Under the pieces are notes generated by a model. That model worked only from the letters and a program-made list of their open reading frames with translations. It searched no databases and had not been told where the DNA came from. From positions 159,396,875 to 159,460,874 of the forward strand of contig CP136062.1 in NCBI GenBank assembly GCA_032622095.1: 64,000 bases of DNA, given 5' to 3'. Position 1 is the stretch's first letter, and the number at the start of each line of letters is the position of its first letter. The translations under genes were made by a program, and so were the position numbers. Positions 46,503-58,335 of this stretch are shown one piece after another. The stretch is from Siphonodentalium dalli. Taxonomy: Eukaryota > Mollusca > Scaphopoda > Gadilida > Siphonodentaliidae.

Positions 46503-46592
46503 AGTGCAATAAGGTGGGTGTCATGCGTATCAATTCAACCAATTGTTTTGAAACAGAAACACTCTATCCATATCTTCGTCTGCGTTTGGGTC
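46503..46592 (+). pseudogene. Short cysteine-containing frame in the macrorepeat, copy 1
   Basis: Homologous to the frame at 53861-54049 and cut by the minus-strand LINE. One cysteine codon is changed to Arg (ATGCGT versus ATGTGT). Confidence 0.3.
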
Positions 46593-47474
46593 AAGATAAG
46601 ATAAGTTTAATAGGCAAAACATCCTTATAAGGACAGTATGCAAACATAATAATATATAGTTGTACATTGAACAATATAATAAATGATATAATACTATAGA
46701 TGGTAATATATAACCATTTAAGTAAAGCTGAATGTGAATAGGGTCGTCTCGTCTTCATTTATTCATTGCTTATGAGGCGATGCTCATCGCGTGCGGAAAA
46801 TAATTTTCGGATTATATGACATATTGAAGTGCATGAATTTGAAATATTGTTGGATAGGATTTTGACAAGCTGTTCAGTTTGTGTCATGTTTTCAAAGTCT
46901 GGGAACTGTGTCTTCATAAGAGTTATTAGTTCGAGCCGCGGTGTGCGGTAAGCACTACATACCAAAAGAAAGTGTTTTTCATCTTCAATAGCATCATCGG
47001 AACAAAATATACATAGTCTTTGTTCCAATGCCGTCGGTGGTTGGGTGTGGCGTCCCTTTTCAATAGCCAGGTTATGATTACTTATACGCAGTCTAGTAAA
47101 AATGATTCTATTTTCTATTGATGGTGTGTGGAGAAGATAAGGTTCTATTTCGTACTTAAGTTTGAAAAGTCGGTATGTTCGTAATTTATTACTTCCCGTT
47201 TTTGAGCATTCAGCAGTGATACTCTGTCTGAAATATATATAATAATCTTCAATAAGGTTTCTTTTGAATTGACTCAGAACTGGACCAGGATTTTTTAGGT
47301 CTGCAATATTCCACCCCAGTGATTCTGACGTTTTGAAGATTGATTTCTTAACCGATACCATTTGTTGTTCCAACGCAGCATTACGGAGCATATTACAGTC
47401 CGACCGTGAAATTATCTTAATTACATATGATGAAAGTCTGCATGCCACGTCAATAAATAATGGGTGCTCCCTAA

Positions 47475-48882
47475 GGCCCATTTCAAACGACGGATTTTTG
47501 TCGACTCGAATCTAATTGTATTAAATCCGTCGGTGATGCGTCTGCGGTCAATTTTGTTACAGACGGACGCATCTTTGTCGCGTCGAATCTAATACATCGG
47601 TCGATTTATTTAATGGTGGATTCCCGGTTACCGTAAAAAATTGGTCACGCGTAGATATAGAGGCCTATATATACCGGTATATGTTATACATATGTATACT
47701 AAAATACAGTATAAATTATGTATATATATATATGCGCGACTGCAGCGCGAATATATATGCTCAAGTATATGAGGATGTATATAGTACATGCAGGTATATA
47801 ATATACTATAATAGGCGCTACAAATAAATGTTATATCGTGCAACCAATTGCCATCTATATATGTGTATACCATGCATGTAAATACCGGTATACAAGAATA
47901 TTAGAAATCAGAGACTACCACCCCTACCACTTATAATAAGGATTACCGGAATATATTAATTATTATAAATCATAGGCACCACCCTATATCCTTTATAATA
48001 AGGAATACCGTTATCTATGAATATTATAAATCATAGGCTACTATCCCTACCCCTCATAATAAGTAATACCAGTATATATAAATTATTATAAATCATAGGC
48101 TACCACTCTGCCCCTTATTATAAGTAATACCGGAATATATGAATTATTATAAATAAGAGGTTACCACCCATATACCCTCATAACAAGTAATGCCGGTATA
48201 TATGAATTATTATTAATCAGTGGTACCACCCCTACCCCTTATAAAAAGTAATACCGGTGGTATATATTAATTATTATACATCAGAGACTACCACCCCTAT
48301 CCCTTACAATAAGGAGTATCGGTTTATATGAATTATTATAAATCAGTTGCTACAACCCATATCCCTTATACCGGTATATATGAATTATTATAAATCATTG
48401 ATAATATATCCATTATAAGATGTGAGTCAGTGACATGCCATGTTCGTTGAGAAATCAAACTGCCATAATAATTAAAATTTTCACAATTTTACCTAAGTAA
48501 TTCTTATAGATATATCTTTCTTTATTACAAAGAGAGCGTGTGACAAATGACGTCATGTGGGTATTTCCGCAGATAAGGGGAACTCCCTCATTATTATACC
48601 ATTATCATATCATTACCATAGCATTTGCGTTCGTTATTCGGAAACTTTCGGCTCTTCTCGTCACATGTATTAGATTCGAGTCGACAAAAATCCGTCGTTT
48701 GAAACCAAGACGGATTTCAGACGCATCACGACGAAGATTCGTCTGAATTGGACGGAGATTCGTCTGTGGTGCGTCTGACACGGATCTAATTGTATCAAAC
48801 GTCGCATTTTAGACGCATTTAATACAATTGTGGGTCTGGTATTAGATTCGAGTCGACAAAACTCCGTCGTTTGGAACGGGCC
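47475..48882. mobile_element. 1.41-kb GGCCC-ended DNA transposon inside the LINE
   Basis: TIR GGCCCATTTCAAACGACGGA...TCCGTCGTTTGGAACGGGCC, with TAA duplicated (47472-47474, 48883-48885). The uninterrupted target is the homologous LINE stretch at 40456-40468 (GAGTTAGGGAG). A 3-bp TAA target plus GG(C)-rich ends suggests PIF/Harbinger; inference, no transposase. The interior contains a ~60-bp minisatellite (47880-48410). Confidence 0.9.
47880..48410. repeat. ~60-bp minisatellite inside the GGCCC-ended transposon, copy 1
   Basis: About 8-9 units containing GAATTATTATAAATCA, CTACCACCCCTA and CCTTATAATAAG-AATACCGG. The second element has about 12. Confidence 0.85.
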
Positions 48883-48962
48883 TAACTCGGCGCGAACCGC
48901 GTTGTTCGAAGAAAATCTGCCGACTCCGAGTATGAACACTCACAAACGAAGAGAGCGACTTA

Positions 48963-50554
48963 GGCCCGTTCCAAACGACGGATTTTTGTCGACTCGAATC
49001 TAATTGTATTAAATCCGTCGGTGATGCGACTGCGGTCAATTTTGTTTCAGACGGACGCATCTTCGTCGCGTCGAATCTAATACATCGGTCCATTTATTTA
49101 AAGGTGGATTCCCGGTTACCGTCACAAAATGGTCACGCGTAGATATAGAGGCCTATATATACCGGTATGTTAAACATATATATACTAAAATACAGTATAA
49201 ATTATGTATAAATATATGCGCGATTGCAACGCGAATATATGTGCATATGTATATCAGGATGTATACAGTACATATATATATAGTTATATAATATACTATA
49301 AATGGCGCTACAAATAAATGTTATATATCGTGCAACCAATTGCCATATATGTGTATACCATGCATGTAAATACAGGTATACAAGAATTATTTTAAATCAG
49401 AGACTACCACCCCTACCCTTATACTAAGGAATACCGGAATATATGAATTATTATAAATAAGAGGTTACCACCCCTATACCCATCATAATAAGTAATGCCG
49501 GTATATATGAATTGTTATAAATAAGATCAGTGGTACCACCCCTACCCCTTATACTAAGGAATACCGGAATATATCAATTATTATAAATCATAGGATACCA
49601 CCTATATCCTTTATAATAAGGAATACCGGTATCTATGAATTATTATAAATCATAGGCTACCATCCCGACCCCTCATAATAAGTAATACCGGTTCATATGA
49701 ATTATTATAAATCTGAGGCTACCACCCCTACCCCTTATAATAAGGAATACCGGTATATATAAATTATTATAAATCATAGGCTACCATTCTGCCCCTTATA
49801 ACAAGTAATATATACCTGAATATATGAATTATTATAAATAAGAGGTTACCACCCCTATACCCCTCATAATAAGTAATACCGGTATATATGAATTATTATA
49901 AATCAGTGGTACCACCTCTGCCCCTTATAATAAGTAATACCGGTATATATTAATTATTATACATCAGAGACTACCACCCCTATTCCTTACAATAAGGAAT
50001 ATCAGTCTATATGAATTATAATAAATCAGTTGCTACAACCGCTACCCCTTATACCGGTATATGGATTATTATAAATCATTGATACTATATCCATTATAAG
50101 ATGTGAGTCAGTGACATACCATGTTCGTTGAGGAATCAAACTACCAAAATAATTACAAATTGCACAATGTTACCTGAGCAATGCTTATAGATATATCTTT
50201 CTTTATAACAAAGAGAGCGTGCGACAAATGACGTCAGGTGGGTATTTCCGCAGATAAGGGGAACCCCCTCATTATTATACCATTATCATATCATTTGCAT
50301 TCGTTACTTCGGCAACTTTCGGCTCTTCTCGTCACATGTATTAGATTCGAGTCGTCAAAAATCCGTCGTTTGAAACCAAGACGGATTTCAGACGCATCAC
50401 CGACGAAGATTCGTCTGAATTGGACGGAGATTCGTCTGTGATGCGTCTGACACGGATCTAATTGTTTCAAACGTCGCATTTTTGACGCATTTAATACAAT
50501 TGTGGGTCTAGTATTAGATTCGAGTCGACAAAAATCCGTCGTTTGGAACGGGCC
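48963..50554. mobile_element. 1.59-kb GGCCC-ended DNA transposon, copy 2
   Basis: Same TIR and internal structure as 47475-48882, 184 bp longer because of a larger internal minisatellite. Flanks are TTA/TCA where the intact macrorepeat reads CAACTAACTTTC (61993-62000 region), consistent with a mutated 3-bp target duplication. Confidence 0.85.
49370..50095. repeat. ~62-bp minisatellite inside the second GGCCC-ended transposon
   Basis: About 12 units; GAATTATTATAAAT landmarks fall at 49383, 49445, 49509, 49575, 49637, 49699, 49761 and onward. Copy number differs from the sister element. Confidence 0.88.
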
Positions 50555-51025
50555 TCACTTTCATGGATAAGAATCTTAGTCTTTAAAAGATCTCATCATT
50601 TACATAAAACCATTTTGCGACGGACCTGTACACAAGTCCCATACTAGAACACGACGGAGCTTTCGGAAATGTATTTGCGTTTTGTCATATATTTTATACA
50701 TGCGGCGATATAATGCGATAAATAAAGAGGAAACACTGACTAATCCACGCGTGCTATATTGAAGTGGTGGATATGTAATTTGCACCATTAGGGCGACATA
50801 TATGTTTAGCCAAAATTCCAGGTAACTGTAATACTTTATTTCTTCATGAGTGGCACCGGCGATTTTTGTAATGATAATGTCGGCTCGAGCTTTAAGGATT
50901 GGTTCAACCTAACGTTGGCAAGATATATACCACTATACTGTTCTAAACTGATACATTAAATAGATAATAGAACTGTCATGTACACTGAGCCTCCATTAGG
51001 ACGACATATATACTATAGTACTTAT

Positions 51026-51476
51026 GGTTACAGTGAAGTAATTATTTCCCATCGGCCTCAGTGTTATCATATAATGGCCTGCAGCCCTGACTATCCAAGA
51101 ATTGTGATAAATGAGTACATGGTCACCGGAATTGGCATCTGCGCAAAGTTTCTGCATGAACAAATTCATATCGTCGAGCATGGAATGTACCTTTAAATTT
51201 GGGATTTATAATCGAGAGTCAGAGTTGCATGAAAAAAATATTGATATTTTTTACCGCACACCAACAAAATTAAATCTAGGAACCACGTGCTTTACAATGT
51301 GCCAATGTTTAGTTTGGAGTCTGAAATTTCAAGAGGAGTGATTGCATGTATTTTATATGTTTAAATATCGAAACTACTATTAACCAACCAGAGCCCAGAA
51401 TGTTTTTAATTCTCTCCTGCATCTTGGTCCAAAATCCGTTGGAGAGCGCTACCAATCGAATTACTTCACTGTAACC
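51026..51476. mobile_element. 451-bp TA-type miniature element, diverged copy 3
   Basis: TIR GGTTACAGTGAAGTAATT / AATTACTTCACTGTAACC. The length equals the copies at 34510 and 35863, and internal modules (CGGCCTCAGTG near the left, TTTTAATTCTCTCCT near the right) are shared though diverged. It is inserted where the intact macrorepeat reads AGTACTTATATGTCTCC (62459-62475). Confidence 0.75.
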
Positions 51477-51492
51477 TAAAATGTCTCCCTTA

Positions 51493-52859
51493 GGGTGGAT
51501 ACACACATGCATGTAATGTCTGTATGTAAAATACATGCATTTTACATGGCCACACCAATAATTGACAAAATTAATCACCTGCACGCGAGAGGTCAATTTC
51601 ACCAGTGAGTAGTTATAAGCCATTATCAAACGAACTGCCATCAAGAAATTTCAGGCCAGTCATAAACATGTCTTCTTTCATGGATGCCGAAATGAGTAAT
51701 TCTTGTCTGATATATGTTGCTGTTTTTCACGAGTTATAATTCATTTCGAAAAGTGGATTAGAGCCGGTCGATTTTATACTTGATTTGTTTCTGTCATTTC
51801 TTGGAAACAGGGTCATCCAAAACAAAAATAAAATATGCAGAATTCTTTTATAGGATGATACCGGCTTGTTGAGATTTCTCTGATAATTTAAGAGCGAGCT
51901 CATGTGATAACATTAATTCAATTGGGATTGCAAATATTCATTATAGCGCCAAAAAATAATGCAGGTACAGCGTTGAAATTAAAAAGAGTGACACCCCCCC
52001 CCCCCCCCCCCCATTGATATCTATGTTTCTCAAGCCAAAGGTTGAGCAAGCTCCTAACTGTCACAAGCTTGAATTATAACATTTTCGACCATAATCCATG
52101 ATTGGGGGAGGGGCTGGTTCCCGAAAGCTTCCAATAACTAAGGGAGTTAATTGAATGTATCAGCCGCGATATCTGGGCAAGAATTACAATATAATGTTTT
52201 ACTTAAATATTCCATAGTTGTAAATTTTGGGTATACATGTATAACTGTATAACACAAGAGAAGAAATGTGACGTAGTTGGGAACTCGTAGCTAGGCAACC
52301 CTTTCGCAGAATGAAGACAAACAGCAACACCATGCATTCAAATTTAAAGCTGTATAATATGTTCATAATTATATGAATAGCATAAATTGCTGCATATTAG
52401 ATTGATCACTCGTATAAAACAGACACGACAGACATTACTACGATATTTATAAAGCAGGGTGTCAGGACTCAGGGTGCTGCATACACACCCCCGTCGAGGA
52501 AATATGCAATGGTGAATTCGGTAGCTTCTGGGATAATATAGCTCCCCGTGCATGTTGGGGCTCATAGCCCCCTGCGTTGGGGAAGAGGCCATCACTGGTA
52601 TTAACATCAATAGAAGATTGACAATGATTTAAACAGAACGTCGATCATTTGAGTTATAGCGCGAATAATTATTTTAAGCGGCCTGACGACTTCGTCCCAG
52701 TCAACGGCTCTTCAGCGGTTCAGAGTTTAACTCACTGTGGTCAAACACAGTCGCAATGATTGGGTTGTCAGCGGACACATATTACAGGGTGTGTATGATC
52801 CATGTAAAACGCCAAATACACGATATTTACAGAGATTACATGCATGTGTGTATCCACCC
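51493..52859. mobile_element. TWA-flanked DNA element, copy 3 (inverted, diverged)
   Basis: Begins GGGTGGATACACACATGCAT and ends with the complement at 52859, flanked by TTA and TAA. The intact macrorepeat at this point reads CTCCCTAATGT (62472-62482), the expected empty site. It is in the opposite orientation to copies 1 and 2 and about 540 bp longer, with an unrelated middle that includes a 19-C run (51994-52012). Confidence 0.78.
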
Positions 52860-53860
52860 TAATGTTAGATTACACATACACACACAGGCGATTATACTGA
52901 ACACGATAGCTTGTCTCATTTTCACTCACTATTCGTGTATATATATATATATATGGGTAGAACATATACCGGTGCTGTGCTGAGTTAAAACGTTGCGTGC
53001 CACAATGAAGCGATGGACCTTTAAGCAATCCGCATTAGGGCGACATATACGCATTTTATATGTGTCTCCCTAATATTAGGTTACTATACATGCAGCAAAG
53101 AACGAATCAGATTTAACAATATTTCTCGAATGGGAGGATGATTCTTGTATGTGTATATAGCCTATATATCGTTAATATGGAGAGCTGAAAATGTTCATAA
53201 TTTATTGAAACAATATACGTATTTGCTTTCGACATTTCTTAGGGCGACATATACACTATTGTATATATGTATACCTATTACTAGGGTATTCTAATTCTTT
53301 TTATTGAAAGTATACACAAGAAGAAGGAAAATAAAAAATAAATATATATATAGTTTTGTTCATATGCCAAACATAATTGGGGCGTAAATAGTATGTTGTC
53401 GTCAAGACGTACGATGGTGAACATAAACAAGAGTCTGCTCGTGTTACAAGCGCTGTGCTTCTGTTTACATAACACAGCGAAATTATATTGGTTAATCACA
53501 CATAAATGACATAAGCGCTCTTTATTATTTCCATATCAGGGAAACAGTAACAATTAACGCTCTTTGTGTTTACCATATCGAGTCTAAACAAAAGCCAAGA
53601 AACGTGACTTTTTTGCTTTTGTTTACATAACAAGGGGAAAAAATTGCCAATCACATACTGTTTATGCCAGATTTCAGATTGGTATAACCGTATAAGAACA
53701 AAGTCTGTCTATATTTTACCATTCTTTCTGTTTATGGCGGTTTTTGATGGAGGTGTATATTTTAACAGCATACCCTCCGCCAATGCCGCCCGTATCTTTA
53801 ATGACTGACCACAGATTAAATTCCATAATAAAAATTAAGATTTGTTAGGTCAAGACTTTA

Positions 53861-54049
53861 GTGTCTCCAGTAAGTGGAAGAAATAGCTGCAAGTGCACTA
53901 AGGTGGGTGTCATGTGTATCAATTCAACCGATTGTTTTGAAACAGCAACACTCTATCCATGTCTTCGTCTACGTTTGGATCGAAATAGTATGAACACTCT
54001 CAAACGAGAAGAGCAACTAACTTTCATGGACAAGAATCTTAGTCGTTAA
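53861..54049 (+). pseudogene. Conserved cysteine-bearing frame in the macrorepeat (possible CxC relic)
   Basis: Encodes SGRNSCKCTKVGVMCINSTD, CFETATLYPCLRLRLDRN and a charged end, then TAA, without an obvious ATG. Cysteine spacing C-x-C-x7-C-x5-C loosely recalls the cysteine-rich tails at 12862 and 16303. Copies at 46503, 61852 (carrying a TGA for the first Cys) and 63830 share it. Probably a decayed gene fragment amplified with the satellite; homology to the CxC tail is speculative. Confidence 0.3.
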
Positions 54050-54289
54050 AAGATCCCATCATTTACATAAAACCGTTTTGCGACTGACCTGTACGCATGT
54101 CCGCATACTGAAACACGACTGAGCTTTCGGAAATGTATTTGCGTTTTGTCATATATTTTATACATGCGGCGATATAAAGCGATAAATAAACAGGAAACAT
54201 TGACTAATCCACGCATGCTATATTGAAGTGGTGGATATGTAATTTACACCATTAGGGCGACATATATGTTTATATGGAATCCTATTACG

Positions 54290-54612
54290 GCCACTTGCTA
54301 ATGGCGCTTTCGGCGCACTTTTTGTCGCTTTCGGCGCGATGCGCCGAAAGCGCCGAAAGCGACAAAATGTGCGCCATTAGCGTTGTTTCGGCGCGCGCCG
54401 AAAGCGCCGAAAGCGACAAAATATGCGCCGATACGGCGCACTTTTTGTCGCTTTCGGCGCGATGCGCCGATACGGCGCACTTTATGTCGCTTTCGGCGCG
54501 ATGCGCCGAAAGCGACAAAAAGTGCGCCATTAGCGCATTCGGCGCGGTGCGCCATTAGCGCATTCGGCGCGGTGCGCCATTAGCGCATTCGGCGCGGTGC
54601 GCCATTAGCGCA
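54290..54612. repeat. Left GGCGC satellite arm
   Basis: A mixture of 9-bp TTTCGGCGC and GACAAAA(A)TGCGCC modules, then 3.5 copies of a 24-bp unit GCGCCATTAGCGCATTCGG. The array is internally self-complementary, so it can form many alternative hairpins. It is open in several frames; those frames are artefacts. Confidence 0.92.
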
Positions 54613-55173
54613 TGTACAATTAAGTATGTGATCACACCAGCAGGGGTGCCGGAAGAGGGGGCAGAGGTGGCAGCTGATCCCCTGCCCTTGACCAAGGGGG
54701 CAGGACTTGCCCTTTCTGGAGACAGAAAATGCTGTGTTTAATCTCGTGTTTTTATAGCAAAATGTGACTTTTTTGGTCCAAATACCACCAATTTCACAAG
54801 GAATATAATTTTTTTGTCAATTTTATCAAAAAACGGCCATAAAAACCGACAAATACCTTTAAAATAGGGATTTTTGCCACAATGAATTTATGGTTGTTTT
54901 TCCGAGTTTGCGGAGAAAATGTCCCTTTTTTTGCAGAAAAGTGCCCTTTTTGTAGGCTCTGCCCCCCCCCGCCCTTGGATGCTTCCGGCGCCCCTGCACC
55001 TCAGTGCAGATCGGACATGGCCATATGTACAATGTATAGGCCTATGTATCAATTTTAAAAGGGAGAGGCTGAATTTTGCTGTAGATAGACCTCTAAATGC
55101 TATAATTTGTCATTATTCAGATTTAAAATTATTGTGGCCGCGTGGTCCTGGTCCCTCCTTTGTGGGCAGTTAA

Positions 55174-55430
55174 AGGTGCTCAATCCGATCAGACGGTCCT
55201 AAGTTACTGGACAATTTGCGGATGAAGATGGATAACTCTAAAATCTAATACGGACATATTTTGTTGAACAAATAAAAAGTTTTGAGAAAATTGATACCAT
55301 ACATGTAGTTGGTAGTGGTTATCGTTATTTTGTAGAAATGCATAGATTGTGATAATTTACGTGTATTTTGAAGAAATATTGTTGTATCTTGGTGGTATGC
55401 ATGGGGACCGTCTGATCGGATTAAGTACAT
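55174..55430. mobile_element. TTAA miniature element, short copy, in the loop of the GGCGC foldback
   Basis: Ends AGGTGCTCAATCCGATCAGA and its complement, with TTAA at 55170-55173 and a mutated TTGA at 55431-55434. The interior shares GATGAAGATGGATAACTC with 7348-7365. Third member of the family at 10170-10648. Confidence 0.75.
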
Positions 55431-56529
55431 TTGAAAGCTGATCATTTATTTTTAAATCTAGGCCTGCATTTGCCTGGAGTGAAATTGACAAACATTTTAT
55501 TAGGGCTGTATCCCGAGGTGACAGTTCTGAAAATATCGACCTGCAGAAAGTTTGGCAATTGGTTTTACGTGAATTTTTGGGGTCCATTTGGACATTCCAA
55601 GGTGATCTCCGATTCTGTCCGACAAGGTGGTCTCCGATTCTGCCCGACAAGGTGGTATCCGACGAATCTGGCGCAGGACGAATTTACAGAGAAGGTATCC
55701 ATATCCCGTTCCGGACTTTTATCAAATTGTTCTCCCCATTTCATTGGGAGACTGATAAATTGTACTTTTAATATTTGAGAGCGTGATATTGATGTTCTCA
55801 CTTGTTTCGCCAAAAAGATCCAGCCTGCATTTACCTGATTTTACTAGACTTTCTTTTTTACTACCATTATTTTATATACCCAATAATGGGTGCTCCTCAC
55901 CTAAAGGAGGGAATTCCACAACAAGCAAGAAAGCATCTTGACTGTATTAGTAACAACACAGGAACCGTTGCTGAGTTACCATCGTAAGATTGGGAACTAT
56001 ATATCTGTATATAAGTGCCTTTATTATTAAAATTTTGTTTGAAATTAATTGCAATATTTGTACATGTTGATATTTCACTAATGCAGGTATTGGCAATATC
56101 TGGGATTGAATAGGACAAGTGTTTTTTTTGTGTGCTGTCTTTTGTACAGTGCCATCCTCCTTCCCCAAGCCCACCCACCCTCAGTTTATCATTTCTTATA
56201 CGTTTTGCGAAGTTGTGGTGTAAATCTTAAAATGCCGGTTATTTCGTAAAAGTAATATTTAACGAAATAACGGGCATCTTCGAGTTATTTCTCACTTCAA
56301 AACATAAACATTGTATCAAATCCCATACCATGCCCGTTAATCACTCTAGTCATTCTTTTATCTCCCTGTGGGCAGTAAATCCCAGATGTGGGTGTCAGTA
56401 AACTAAATCACACATCGGGCTATAACAGTCACAGTTTTCCATACCAGGGGTAGTCTAATTAAAAGTAGTCAATTTATAAGTTATTCATGTAACGACCAAT
56501 GCCGTGACACTGACAGAAAAATTAATATT
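55431..56529. other. Rest of the foldback loop
   Basis: No supported gene. A short direct repeat TCTCCGATTCTG(T/C)CCGACAAGGTGG is at 55605-55655; other frames (55431-55778, 55897-56178) have no motifs. Confidence 0.5.
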
Positions 56530-56724
56530 CCTTGTGAAATTGGTGGTATTTGGACCAAAAAAAGTCACATTTTGCTATAAAAACACGAGATTAAACACAG
56601 CATTTTCTGTCTCCAGAAAAAGGGCAAGTCCTGCCCCCTTTGTCAAGGGCAGGGGATCAGCTGCCCCCTCTGCCCCCCTCTTCCGGCACCCCTGCTGGTG
56701 TGATCACATACTTAATTGTACATG

Positions 56725-57120
56725 CGCTAATGGCGCATATTTTGTCGCTTTCGGCGCACCACGCTAATGGCGCACCGCGCCGAATGCGCTAATGGCGCAC
56801 CGCGCCGAATGCGCTAATGGCGCACCGCGCCGAATGCACTAATGGCGCACCGCGCCGAATGCGCTAATGGCGCACTTTTTGTCGCTTTCGGCGCTTTCGG
56901 CGCGCGCCGAAATAACGCTAATGGCGCACATTTTGTCGCTTTCGGCGCACCGCGCCGAAAGCGCCGAAAGCGCCGAAAGCGACAAATAGTGCGCCGTTAC
57001 GGCGCACTTTTTGTCGCTTTCGGCGCTTTCGGCGCTTTCGGCGCTTTCGGCGCGTTACTAATGGCGCACTTTTTGTCGCTTTCGGCGCGATGCGCCGAAA
57101 GCGCCATTAGCAAGTGGCCG
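56725..57120. repeat. Right GGCGC satellite arm
   Basis: Inverted counterpart of 54290-54612, with about five GCTAATGGCGCACCGCGCCG units and several TTTCGGCGC runs (for example four in a row near 57018-57050). Copy numbers differ from the left arm. Confidence 0.92.
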
Positions 57121-58335
57121 TAATAGGATTCCATATGTTTAGCCAAAATGCCAGGTAACTGTAATACTTTATCTCTTCATGAGTGGCACCTGCGATTTTT
57201 GTAATGATAATGTCGGCTTGAGCATTAAGGATTGGTTCAACCTAACGTTGGCAAGATATATACCACTATACTGTTCTAAACTGATACATTAAATAGATAC
57301 TAGAACTTGCATGTACACTGAACCTCCATTAGGACGACATATATACTACAGTACTTATATGTCTCCCTAATGTTATAATATCACATACAAACGCAGGTGA
57401 TTCTACTGAACATGATAGCTTGTCTCATTTTCACTTACTATTCGTGTATATATATGGTAGAACATATACCGGTGCTGTGCTGAGTTAAAACGTTGCATGC
57501 CAGAATGAAAGCGATGGACATTTAAGCAATCCGCATTAGGGCGACATATACGCATTTTATATGTGTCTCCCTAATATTAGGTTACTACATGCAGCAAAGA
57601 ACGAATCCGATTTAACAATATTTCTCGAATGGGAGGATGATTCTTGTATTTGTATATTGCTTATACATATATCGTTAATATGGATAGCTGAAAATGTTCA
57701 TAATTTATTGAAACAATATACGTATTTGCTTTTGACATTAGTTAGGGCGACACATACACTATTGTATATATGTACCCTATTACTATGGTATTCTAATGTC
57801 ACGCTAAAGTCAACACCGTGTAAACTCAGTGACAGGAACGCAAACATATGTCATATTAATTAATTTCATAAATATTAGCAGGATATTCACATTCGAAGTA
57901 TCAAAATGAAGGGCACACTGCTTTTATGTGGATCTTCATTGATTGTCATAAATTCCATGTGACAATTCATGGTAGTCTGTTTGTGAATGGTCACACCAAC
58001 TGCATCAACACGAAGAACGACAATCGAGACGGATCGAGGTTTGTTTATTCAAAGTGTTCACAAGGCAGCCGATTACAATTGTAGATAGTCCTTACATTCG
58101 TGGTATAGACAAGACACAAAGCACTATTTAAAGGCACGGGTGGCGCTCGATGCAAAAATATTCATATTTGTTCAGATCGCCACTAGCAGAAGGAAAATAA
58201 AAAACTATACAGTTCTGTTCATATGCCAAACATACCCAGGGCGTAAATAGTATGTTGTCGTCAAGACGTACAATGGTGTACGTATACAAGAGCCGTGCTT
58301 CTGTTTACATAACACAGTTCAATTATATTGGTTAA

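Larger units (their letters stand above)
46593..48932 (-). mobile_element. 5'-truncated minus-strand LINE copy, split by a DNA transposon
   Basis: Starts with GATAAGATAAG, the complement of the (CTTAT)n tail, and encodes the C-terminal 240 residues of the same LINE protein (47481-46759, including CIFCSDDAIEDEKHFLL). It is interrupted at 47475-48882, and its remaining ~47 bp lie at 48886-48932. Close residue identity to 38107-41344 shows recent common origin. It is inserted in the macrorepeat, which resumes at 48933 with TGAACACTC. Confidence 0.85.
54273..57135. mobile_element. 2.86-kb foldback with GGCGC-rich satellite arms
   Basis: Ends TATGGAATCCTATTACGG and CCGTAATAGGATTCCATA, flanked by TGTTTA (54267-54272, 57136-57141). 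The unoccupied site is seen in the next macrorepeat unit (62245-62250), so the insertion is certain; the duplication may be read as 6-9 bp because of local sequence ambiguity. Arms contain GGCGC/TTTCGGCGC arrays, then a second inverted block (54612-54810 with 56530-56725). The loop holds a TTAA miniature element. No transposase. Confidence 0.9.

Noticed and set aside
54274-54583. Cys/Ala/Ser/Arg-rich frames in the GGCGC arrays as metallothionein-like genes
   Set aside because: Pure repeat translation, open in several frames and both strands.
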